From NCBI RefSeq assembly GCF_042679085.1, contig NZ_JBHTLQ010000004.1:1-64000 (forward strand): a DNA stretch of 64,000 bases, written 5' to 3'. Positions 17,441 through 24,744 of this stretch are shown here, piece by piece. Origin of the DNA: Phenylobacterium conjunctum (lineage in GTDB: Bacteria; Pseudomonadota; Alphaproteobacteria; Caulobacterales; Caulobacteraceae). Made by a program: the position numbers and the translations under genes. Position 1 is the stretch's first letter. Every line of letters begins with the position of its first letter. Below the pieces are notes generated by a model. It made no database searches and had not been told where the DNA came from. It worked only from the letters and a program-made list of their open reading frames with translations.

Positions 17441-17734
17441 ATGTCCGCGGACGGCAACTGGAAGATCACCATCAACTCGCCCATGGGCGCGCAGACGGTC
17501 GATGCTTCGATCAAGACCAACGGTGACACCTTCACCGGCACCACCAAGGGCGCGATGGGCGAACAGGCCGTCGAAGGCAAGGTCGCCGGCGACAAGCTGA
17601 CCTGGTCCACCGCCATCACCTCGCCCATGCCGATGACCCTCGAGTTCGAAGCCACCGTTTCGGGCGACAGCATGAGCGGCAACGTGAAGCTGGGCGCCTT
17701 CGGGTCGGCCTCGCTGACCGGCGTGCGCGCCTAG
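17441..17734 (+). CDS. Small beta-rich protein of unknown function
   Basis: 97 aa beginning MSADGNWKITINSPMGAQTV. The alternation of short polar strands (TFTGTTKGAMGEQAVEGKVAGDKLTWSTAI and so on) suggests a small beta-sandwich or barrel with no signal peptide and no cysteine. AGGGAGAG at 17428-17435 supports this ATG over an upstream one at 17414. A strong terminator follows, so it is probably transcribed alone. I do not recognise a named domain. Confidence 0.75.
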   Translation: MSADGNWKITINSPMGAQTVDASIKTNGDTFTGTTKGAMGEQAVEGKVAGDKLTWSTAITSPMPMTLEFEATVSGDSMSGNVKLGAFGSASLTGVRA

Positions 17735-17760
17735 AGCCTTCGGGTTTAGAAGTTTACGGG

Positions 17761-17799
17761 AAGGGGCGGAGCGGCCGAGGGGTCGCCCCGCCCCTTTTT
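17761..17799 (+). terminator. Rho-independent terminator
   Basis: AAGGGGCGG (17761-17769) pairs with CCGCCCCTT (17788-17796) and runs into TTTTT (17795-17799). It is oriented for the plus strand and sits 27 bases after the stop of the 97-aa protein gene. Confidence 0.85.
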
Positions 17800-17814
17800 G
17801 TTGTCTGATCGGGC

Positions 17815-18159
17815 TCAGCCGTGCCGGCGCTGGCGGCCGCCGGTGCGCAGGAAGGCCTCGGCCTCGGCGGTCAGGGCCCAGCGATAGGCGCCGGGGCCGA
17901 AAGGACGGCGGAACAGGGGCTGGACTCCGCCATAGCCGGCGTCGCTGCGGCTGTGAGCGTCAAACACCGCCACGGCGCGGGCGCGCAGGTCCAGATCGGC
18001 GCTGTCCTGGCGGCGGTTTTCTTCCAGGCGGGCGATGACCTGATCGCGGTGGGCCGCGCCGCCCAGGTTAAGCAGGGCCTCAGCGATCTCTCCCACCAGG
18101 GGATCGATCCGGCTTGCGGAGCGGACCGGACGGCGTTGGGGAGGAAGCGGCCTGGACAT
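17815..18159 (-). CDS. Hypothetical protein, possible winged helix
   Basis: 114 aa, basic N-terminus (MSRPLPPQRRPVRSASRIDP), then a helical stretch VGEIAEALLNLGGAAHRDQVIARLEE that resembles the start of an HTH. It ends with aromatic-rich FGPGAYRWALTAEAEAFLRTGGRQRRHG. No signal peptide. Codon use matches the neighbours. Function unknown; DNA binding is a guess from the charge and helix pattern. Confidence 0.6.
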   Translation of the reverse strand: MSRPLPPQRRPVRSASRIDPLVGEIAEALLNLGGAAHRDQVIARLEENRRQDSADLDLRARAVAVFDAHSRSDAGYGGVQPLFRRPFGPGAYRWALTAEAEAFLRTGGRQRRHG

Positions 18160-18244
18160 GAGGGGAAGCTAATCCCGGCGGGTTGAGTCGAAAACCGGAT
18201 GCACCGGAGCGGCGTCCGCCTTCACCCGGCAGGCGAGACTATGC

Positions 18245-19054
18245 TTAATGATGGCCGTCGTGGCCGTCGCCATGCCCATGATCATCGTGTCCGCCCGCCG
18301 GCGCCGGCGGCTGGATCCGCGGCGGCGCCTCGGCCAGTTCGCTCCAGCTGCGCTGTTCAAAGCCCTGATCAGCCACCTGCCAGACCAGGTGCACCAGCCG
18401 TCGGGCCAGGTCGGGATCGCCGCGCACGCCGCGGCTGGCCTGTTCCTCGGGCGTCCAGGCCAGGCGATCGACGGTGTCCTTGACCGACTTCAGCAGGACC
18501 CGCTTCTCGACCAGCTTATGCAGGCGCTGCTTGGGGCTGTAGGTCTTGTAGGTGGTCTTCTTCCACCACCAGACGCCCTCAGTGACGAAGCGGCCGCGAC
18601 CTTCCGGATCCAGATCATCCAGCAGCATGTCCAACAGGGCGCGAGCGTCGGCGATCACCCCGTGCGGCGGGGCCTTGCCCTCCAGCACCTTGGCGAGCGA
18701 GGCCCAGACATATTGGAAACGCGGGGGAAAGTCGGTGGGGACCGCGCTGCTGAAGACCGGCGGCGGCGGTCCGGCCGGCTTATGGGCCGCATGCGGATCG
18801 GGCTTCTTGTCCTCGGGCTTGGCGGCGCAGGCGCAGACCAGGACCGTCGCGCCGAGGCCGCACCGGCACATCCCTGGACCAATCATCGGGGCGCCGATCA
18901 TCTGCGGCGGCGCCAGGGCGTAGGGCTGGACCACCAGCGGCGCGGCCGCTGCGGGCTGGGGCGCGGCCTGTGGCGCAGGCGCGTGCGCGCCGCCCTCATG
19001 ATGACCCTCCCCACTCATTTCGTCCGCTATCCCCCGAAGCGATCCCCGAAACAT
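18245..19054 (-). CDS. Hypothetical protein with Cys cluster and His-rich tail
   Basis: Up to 269 aa. The first third is Ala/Pro-rich and holds a Cys cluster (MCRCGLGATVLVCACAAK). The middle (about residues 108-215) looks globular and helical (FPPRFQYVWASLAKVLEGKAPPHGV, GVWWWKKTTYKTYSPKQRLHKLVEKR). The tail GGHDDHGHGDGHDGHH is metal-binding in character. The start is uncertain: 19054 lies in a short palindrome (19053-19067), and ATG 19018 would give MSGEGHHEGG. Neither has a strong ribosome-binding site. No homologue is recognised; a metal-related role is inference. Confidence 0.6.
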   Translation of the reverse strand: MFRGSLRGIADEMSGEGHHEGGAHAPAPQAAPQPAAAAPLVVQPYALAPPQMIGAPMIGPGMCRCGLGATVLVCACAAKPEDKKPDPHAAHKPAGPPPPVFSSAVPTDFPPRFQYVWASLAKVLEGKAPPHGVIADARALLDMLLDDLDPEGRGRFVTEGVWWWKKTTYKTYSPKQRLHKLVEKRVLLKSVKDTVDRLAWTPEEQASRGVRGDPDLARRLVHLVWQVADQGFEQRSWSELAEAPPRIQPPAPAGGHDDHGHGDGHDGHH

Positions 19055-19220
19055 GGTTAACGACCATCAAAGCGCGGGCTTGGCAAGGGCTTGCCGCAGC
19101 GCAGCGCCACAGCGGCGGCGTACGGCGCGCCTGTAGGCCGCAGGGCGCGAATTCCGCCTGCGCGGGTGACGGCGGCGCGCCCAGGAGCTAGAAGGCCGGC
19201 TCGACCAAGGCAGGACCGAC

Positions 19221-20297
19221 GTGAGACTTCCCCAGGCCAGACTAGACCAGGTGCTCGACCGCTTTCGCGAGATCGAGGCGCGCATGGGCGCGGCCACGGA
19301 CGGGGGCGAGATCGTGCGCCTGTCCAAGGAGCACGCCGAGCTGAAGCCGGTGGCCGACGCCGTCATGTCCCTGGCCAAGGCCCGGGCCGAGGCGCCGGCC
19401 CTGGAAGAGATGGCGGCCTCCGGCGACGCCGAGATGGCTGAGCTCGCCCGCGAGGAACTGGCCGAGCTGAAGGACCGGCTGCCCGAGCTCGAACACGAGG
19501 TCGCCCTGCTGCTGGCCCCCAAGGACAAGGACGAGAACGCCTCGGCCATCCTGGAAGTCCGCGCCGGCACCGGGGGCGACGAGGCCGCCCTGTTCGCCGG
19601 CGACCTGTTCCGCATGTACCAGCGCTACGCCGCCACCCGCGGCTGGCGGGTGGAGATCGATTCCGTCTCCGAGGGCGAAGTCGGCGGCTACAAGGAAATC
19701 ATCGCCTCGATCAGCGGCGACGGCGTGTTCGGCCGGCTGAAGTTCGAAAGCGGCGTCCACCGGGTCCAGCGGGTGCCGGAGACCGAGGCTGGCGGGCGCA
19801 TCCATACCTCGGCCGCCACGGTGGCCGTGCTGCCCGAGCCCGAGGACGTGGAGATCGAGATCCGCGACCAGGACCTGCGCATCGACACCTATCGCTCGTC
19901 CGGCGCCGGCGGCCAGCACGTCAACAAGACCGACTCGGCGGTGCGCATCACCCACCTGCCCACCGGCATCGTGGTGACCAGCTCCGAGAAGTCGCAGCAC
20001 CAGAACCGGGCGCGGGCCATGAAGGTGCTGCAGGCGCGCCTGTACGAAATGCAGCGCGATGCGCTCGACACCGCCCGGGCCGAAAGCCGCAAGAGCCAGG
20101 TCGGCTCCGGCGACCGGTCGGAACGCATCCGCACCTATAACTTCCCGCAAGGCCGGGTGACCGACCATCGGATCAACCTGACCCTCTACAACCTGCCCAA
20201 GGTGATGGAGGGCGAGGCCCTGGATGACGTGATCAATCCGCTGATCGCCGAGGACCAGGCCGCCCGCCTGGCCGCCCTGGAAGACGAATTCAACTAG
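19221..20297 (+). CDS. prfA: Peptide chain release factor 1
   Basis: Reads UAA and UAG stops and triggers peptide release. 358 aa, normal length. The stop-recognition tripeptide is PET at 186-188 (RVPETEAGGRIHTSAATV), which marks RF1 and not RF2. The catalytic GGQ is at 230-232 (SSGAGGQHVNKTDSAVRITHLPTG). GTG start. It heads a same-strand run with purB, a MOSC protein and prmC, the last of which methylates the Gln of this GGQ. Confidence 0.97.
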   Translation: MRLPQARLDQVLDRFREIEARMGAATDGGEIVRLSKEHAELKPVADAVMSLAKARAEAPALEEMAASGDAEMAELAREELAELKDRLPELEHEVALLLAPKDKDENASAILEVRAGTGGDEAALFAGDLFRMYQRYAATRGWRVEIDSVSEGEVGGYKEIIASISGDGVFGRLKFESGVHRVQRVPETEAGGRIHTSAATVAVLPEPEDVEIEIRDQDLRIDTYRSSGAGGQHVNKTDSAVRITHLPTGIVVTSSEKSQHQNRARAMKVLQARLYEMQRDALDTARAESRKSQVGSGDRSERIRTYNFPQGRVTDHRINLTLYNLPKVMEGEALDDVINPLIAEDQAARLAALEDEFN

Positions 20298-20327
20298 GCG
20301 GACACCCGCCCGAGCCCCGGAGTCGCC

Positions 20328-21707
20328 GTGACCTCCCTGCCCCCCCAGCCGCTCAGCCCCCTCGATGGCCGCTACAAGTCCGCGGTCACCGGCCTCGCCG
20401 ACTACCTGTCCGAAGCCGGCCTGAACCGGGCCCGGGTCGAGGTCGAGGTGGAATGGCTGATCGCGCTGACCGACCGGTCGCTGTTCGGCTCCAAGCCGCT
20501 CAGCGACGGCGACAAGGCCAAGCTGCGCGCCCTCTACCAGGATTTCGGCCAGGCCGAGATCGACTGGCTGGCCGAACGCGAGGCCATCACCCGCCATGAC
20601 GTCAAGGCGGTGGAATACCTGGTCCGCGACCGGCTGGAGCAGCTGGGCCTGGGCGCCATCGCCGAGCTGACCCACTTCGCCTGCACGAGCGAGGACATCA
20701 ATTCGACAGCCTATGCGCTCACCGTGCAGCGCGCCGTCTCCCGCGTGTGGTTGCCCAAGCTGCGCACCGTGACCGAGCTTTTGGCCGATCTGGCGCAGAA
20801 GCACCGCGACGCCCCGATGCTGGCCCACACCCACGGCCAGCCGGCCACGCCCACCACCATGGGCAAGGAGATCGGCGTCTTCGCCTGGCGCCTGCAGCGG
20901 GTCATCCGCCAGATCGAGAGCACCGAATACCTGGCCAAGTTCTCGGGCGCGACCGGCACCTGGTCCGCCCACCTGTCGGCCGAGCCCGGCGTGGACTGGC
21001 CGGCCGTGAGCGGAGCCTTCATCAGGTCCCTCGGCATCGACTTCAACCCCGTCACCACCCAGATCGAATCCCATGACTGGCAGGTGGAGCTGTATGACCG
21101 GGCGCGGCATGCGGGCGGCATCCTGCACAACCTGGCCACCGATGTGTGGACCTATATCTCGATGGGCTACTTCACCCAGATCCCGGTGGCCGGGGCGACG
21201 GGCTCGTCGACCATGCCGCACAAGATCAATCCGATCCGCTTCGAGAACGCCGAGGCCAACCTGGAAATCGCCGGCGGCCTGTTCGCGACGCTCGCCCAGA
21301 CCCTGGTGACCTCGCGCCTGCAGCGGGACCTGACCGACTCCACCACCCAGCGCAATATCGGCGTCGCCTTCGGCCACTCCCTGCTGGCGCTCGACAACCT
21401 GCAGCGCGGCCTGGGCGAGATCTCCCTGTCGCAGACCGCCCTCGACGCCGACCTGGACAGCAACTGGGAAGTCCTGGCCGAGGCCATCCAGACCGTGGTG
21501 CGGGCCGAGATCGTGGCCGGCCGCTCGAAGATCAGCGACCCCTACGCCCTGCTCAAGGACCTGACCCGCGGCCGCCGCGTGGGCGCCCCGGAGCTGGCCG
21601 AGTTCGTGCGTGGGCTGGACATCGGCGAGGCCGCCAAGGACCGCCTGCTGGCCCTGACGCCTGCGACCTATGTGGGCCTGGCCTCCCGGGTCGTCGACGA
21701 ACTCTGA
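20328..21707 (+). CDS. purB: Adenylosuccinate lyase
   Basis: Splits SAICAR and adenylosuccinate in purine synthesis. 459 aa. The fumarase/aspartase superfamily signature is SSTMPHKINPIRFENAEAN; LAHTHGQPATPTTMGKE and TACTSEDINS-type segments (here FACTSEDINSTAYAL) complete the active site. The E. coli-like length and motifs fit the bacterial PurB class. GTG start 30 bases after prfA; likely co-transcribed. Confidence 0.96.
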   Translation: MTSLPPQPLSPLDGRYKSAVTGLADYLSEAGLNRARVEVEVEWLIALTDRSLFGSKPLSDGDKAKLRALYQDFGQAEIDWLAEREAITRHDVKAVEYLVRDRLEQLGLGAIAELTHFACTSEDINSTAYALTVQRAVSRVWLPKLRTVTELLADLAQKHRDAPMLAHTHGQPATPTTMGKEIGVFAWRLQRVIRQIESTEYLAKFSGATGTWSAHLSAEPGVDWPAVSGAFIRSLGIDFNPVTTQIESHDWQVELYDRARHAGGILHNLATDVWTYISMGYFTQIPVAGATGSSTMPHKINPIRFENAEANLEIAGGLFATLAQTLVTSRLQRDLTDSTTQRNIGVAFGHSLLALDNLQRGLGEISLSQTALDADLDSNWEVLAEAIQTVVRAEIVAGRSKISDPYALLKDLTRGRRVGAPELAEFVRGLDIGEAAKDRLLALTPATYVGLASRVVDEL

Positions 21708-21722
21708 CCGCCCGAGGAGCCC

Positions 21723-22499
21723 ATGGACGCTCACGTCGCCGCCCTCTACCGCCATCCGATCAAGGGCTTCACCCCGGAGCGCCTGAACACGGCCGCGCTC
21801 AGCGCCGGCGCCTGCTTCCCCAATGACCGTCTGTTCGCCGTGGAGAACGGTCCCTCCGGGTTTGATCCCGCCGCGCCGGCCTATGTGCCCAAGCAGAAGT
21901 TCACCGTGCTGGCGGCCATCGCCGAGGTGGCGCGGGCGCGCACCGCCTATGACGACGCGACCGGCGTGATGACCGCCACCGCCCCCGGCCTGCCGGCCTT
22001 TTCCGGCCGCCTGACAGAGCCTGCGGCGGCCGAGGCCTTCGCCGCCTGGGTCGGACAGTTGATCGGCGACGAAGCCAAGGGCCCGCTGAAGCTGGTCCAG
22101 GCCGACGGCCACCGGTTCATGGACCACCCGCTGGGCCACGTCTCCATCGTCAACCTGGCCAGCGTGCGGGACCTGGAGGCGAAGATGGGCCGTGAGATCG
22201 ACCCGCTTCGCTTCCGCGCCAACCTCTATGTCGAGGGCTGGCCGGCCTGGGTCGAGAACGACTGGGTGGGCCGCGAGCTGATGGCCGGCTTCGCCCGCGC
22301 CAAGGTCTTCAAGCCCATCGTCCGCTGCGCCGCGACCCATGTGGACCCGACGACCGCTGAGCGGGACGCCGACATCGTCAAGGCGCTGTTCGACAGCTAC
22401 GGCCACATGTTCTGCGGCATCTATATCCACGTCACCGACGGCGGTTCGGTCAGCGTGGGCGACGCCGTCACCACCCCACAAGCCGAGGCCCGAGCATGA
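21723..22499 (+). CDS. MOSC domain protein
   Basis: 258 aa. The N-terminal beta-barrel (VAALYRHPIKGFTPERL) and C-terminal MOSC domain carry the conserved Cys in PIVRCAATHVDPTT (about residue 202), the residue that handles sulfur or the molybdenum cofactor in this family. Relatives include MOSC proteins thought to move sulfur to metal clusters or reduce N-hydroxylated compounds. Its stop overlaps the prmC start (22496-22499, ATGA), so the two are translationally coupled. The substrate is unknown. Confidence 0.87.
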   Translation: MDAHVAALYRHPIKGFTPERLNTAALSAGACFPNDRLFAVENGPSGFDPAAPAYVPKQKFTVLAAIAEVARARTAYDDATGVMTATAPGLPAFSGRLTEPAAAEAFAAWVGQLIGDEAKGPLKLVQADGHRFMDHPLGHVSIVNLASVRDLEAKMGREIDPLRFRANLYVEGWPAWVENDWVGRELMAGFARAKVFKPIVRCAATHVDPTTAERDADIVKALFDSYGHMFCGIYIHVTDGGSVSVGDAVTTPQAEARA

Positions 22500-23365
22500 G
22501 CCTGACCCTTCTGCAGGCCTGGCAGGGCGCCAAGGCCCGGCTGGAAGCCGCGGGCATCACCGGCCCGGTGATCGACGCCCGCCTCTTGGTGGAGGCCGCC
22601 GCCGACGCCACTCGCGCCGATATCGTGACCGACCCCTACCGGGCGCTCTCGCCCGAACAGGAAGCGCGGCTGGAGGACTATGTCAGCCGCCGCGCCCGCC
22701 GCGAGCCGGTCAGCCATATCCTGGGCCGCAAGGGCTTCTGGAAGATCATGCTGTCGGTGACCAAGGACGTGCTGACGCCGCGCCCCGACACCGAGGTGAT
22801 CGTCGACGAGGTGCTGAAGGCGTTTCCCGAGGGCATGGCCTTCCAGATGCTGGACCTGGGCGTCGGCTCGGGCGCGATCCTGCTCTCCGTCCTGGCCGAG
22901 CGGCCGGCGGCCAAGGGGCTGGGCATCGACATCTCCGAGGACGCCCTGGCGGTGGCCCGCGACAACGCCGCCAATCTGGGCCTGGCGCGGCAGGTGGCCC
23001 TGCTGCGCGGCGACTGGACCGCGGGCCTGGGCGACGCGAGCTTCGACCTCGTGGTCTCCAACCCACCCTATATCGCCACCAAGGTGATCGAGACCCTGGA
23101 CCCGGAGGTTCGGGACCACGAGCCGCGCCTGGCCCTGGACGGCGGTCCCGACGGGCTGGACGCCTACCGGCTGCTGGCGCCGGAGATCCTGCGGGTGCTG
23201 AAGCCTGGCGGGGTGTTCGCCGTCGAGATTGGCTATGATCAGAAGGACGCGGTCGAGGCCCTGTTCCGCGACGCGGGCGCGGCCGAGGTGCGGACCGTGC
23301 TGGACCTGGGCAATCGGGACCGCGTGGTGACCGGCGTGAAAAACCCCTTGGAAATCCGGCTCTGA
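22496..23365 (+). CDS. prmC: Release factor N5-glutamine methyltransferase
   Basis: Methylates the GGQ glutamine of RF1 and RF2 using S-adenosylmethionine. 289 aa. The NPPY motif at 189-192 (VVSNPPYIATKV) binds the target glutamine, and LDLGVGSGAILLSVL is the SAM site. N-terminal helical domain QAWQGAKARLEAAGI. In many bacteria prmC directly follows prfA; here purB and a MOSC gene are between them. Confidence 0.96.
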   Translation: MSLTLLQAWQGAKARLEAAGITGPVIDARLLVEAAADATRADIVTDPYRALSPEQEARLEDYVSRRARREPVSHILGRKGFWKIMLSVTKDVLTPRPDTEVIVDEVLKAFPEGMAFQMLDLGVGSGAILLSVLAERPAAKGLGIDISEDALAVARDNAANLGLARQVALLRGDWTAGLGDASFDLVVSNPPYIATKVIETLDPEVRDHEPRLALDGGPDGLDAYRLLAPEILRVLKPGGVFAVEIGYDQKDAVEALFRDAGAAEVRTVLDLGNRDRVVTGVKNPLEIRL

Positions 23366-23615
23366 ATCGCTAATTCAGATTCCTGTCTCCACCCAATTCG
23401 CCGGTGCTTCAGGTTTCGGACCCCAGGGAACAGGGATTCGACGACCGCTCCGGCAGGCGCACCGTTTGCAAATGTGCGCGCCTCAAGCCCGGGCGGACGA
23501 CGGGGAACACTTACGTCTTCAACACGAGATTGCTGGGCCCGACGCCCAGGCATGGCGAAGGAACAGGCCGCGCGTATCCGCTTAGGCCCCAGAGCGCCCA
23601 GATGGTTAGCAAAGA

Positions 23616-24626
23616 ATGAGAGATTTCAAGGGTATGAAGCGTCAGCGCGGCCGCAATCGCGGCGGCGGCGGCGGGGGTAAGCCCCAGCAGCAGAACGCGA
23701 ACCGGGCCTTCGATTCCAACGGGCCGGAAGGCGTGAAGGTCCGCGGCAACGCCCAGCACGTCTTCGAAAAGTACCAGCAGCTGGCGCGCGACGCCGGCAC
23801 CTCCGGCGACCGGGTGCTCGCCGAGAACTACCTCCAGCACGCAGAACATTATTTCCGCACCATCCGGGCCATGCAGCCGCAGCGCCCGGCGAGCGAGATC
23901 CTGGGCCGCGACCAGTTCGTGTCCGGCTTCGACCTGGACTTCGAGGACGAGAGCGGCGGCCAGGCCGCCCCCGCCGAAGCCGAGGCCGATGGCCAGCCGT
24001 CCGAGGGCGAGACCGAGGGCCGCGAGCGCAACAACGGCTGGCGCGACCGCGACGACCGTGGCGACCGCAACCGTGACCGCGACCGGGATCGTGACGACCG
24101 CCCGCGCGGCGACCGCGACGACCGCCCCCGTGAAGACCGCCAAGGCCGCAATCGCGACCGCGACGACCGCTATCGCGATGATCGCCCCCGTGATGAGCGT
24201 CCCCGCGAAGACCGCGCCCGTGACGACCGTCCCCGGGACGAGCGTCCGCGCGAGGACCGCAACCGCGACCAGGGCGACGACCGTCCCCGCAATCGCGACC
24301 GCAATGACCGCTATGAGGGCGGCGGCCGCCGGGATCGCTGGCGGGACCGCGATGACCGTCCCCGTGAGGAGCGCGCCGATCCGCTGGCCGTGGTCGAGCC
24401 CCAGGCCCAGCCGCTGGTGGCGGTTGAGGATCGCCCCTCCCCCGTCCTGCGCGACGAAGACGGCGGCGAGAGCCACGCCCCCGCCTTCCTTCAGGCCAAG
24501 CCGCCCCGCGCGCCCGCGCCTGAGGCCGCCGCCGGTGACGAAGACGGCGCCGCCAAGCGCCCGCGCCGCCGCCGCGCCCCGCGCAGCTTCGAAGGCGGCG
24601 CCGCGCCGGAGAGCGAAGAGGCCTGA
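23616..24626 (+). CDS. DUF4167 protein with long Arg/Asp-rich tail
   Basis: 336 aa. The N-terminus is Arg/Gly-rich (MKRQRGRNRGGGGGG) and is followed by the conserved DUF4167 block (about residues 38-95: VKVRGNAQHVFEKYQQLARDAGTSGDRVLAENYLQHAEHYFRTI). From about residue 128 to 260 it is a low-complexity run of RDRDD, DDRPREDR and similar units, probably disordered and RNA-philic. A Pro/Ala/Arg tail ends it. The position just after prmC is conserved in alphaproteobacteria. Function unknown; nucleic-acid binding is likely from composition. The start could also be the ATG at 23634. Confidence 0.88.
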   Translation: MRDFKGMKRQRGRNRGGGGGGKPQQQNANRAFDSNGPEGVKVRGNAQHVFEKYQQLARDAGTSGDRVLAENYLQHAEHYFRTIRAMQPQRPASEILGRDQFVSGFDLDFEDESGGQAAPAEAEADGQPSEGETEGRERNNGWRDRDDRGDRNRDRDRDRDDRPRGDRDDRPREDRQGRNRDRDDRYRDDRPRDERPREDRARDDRPRDERPREDRNRDQGDDRPRNRDRNDRYEGGGRRDRWRDRDDRPREERADPLAVVEPQAQPLVAVEDRPSPVLRDEDGGESHAPAFLQAKPPRAPAPEAAAGDEDGAAKRPRRRRAPRSFEGGAAPESEEA

Positions 24627-24649
24627 GGCTTCGGCTAGCCAGGTATGAA

Positions 24650-24684
24650 AAAGCCCCCGCGGGTGACCGCGGGGGCTTTCTTCT
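24650..24684. terminator. Bidirectional terminator
   Basis: AAAGCCCCCGCGG (24650-24662) pairs perfectly with CCGCGGGGGCTTT (24667-24679) around a GTGA loop. TTTCTTCTT follows on the plus strand and a T-run (24652 back to 24648) on the minus strand. It separates the converging DUF4167 and TonB-receptor genes. Confidence 0.9.
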
Positions 24685-24744
24685 TAGGGCCTTGCGGATC
24701 CACGCGGTCGGGGGGCGTCTCGCGGGATCGGGACCCTAGAACCG

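Noticed and set aside
19242..22481. A 1079-codon minus-strand frame opposite prfA, purB and the MOSC gene
   Set aside because: It spans three conserved genes in antisense and has no recognisable domain. It is produced by the absence of stop codons in GC-rich DNA.
24041..24370. A CRISPR-like array suggested by the repeating GACCGC words
   Set aside because: The repeats are coding, irregular and in frame with the Arg/Asp tail of the DUF4167 protein. There are no spacers or cas genes.
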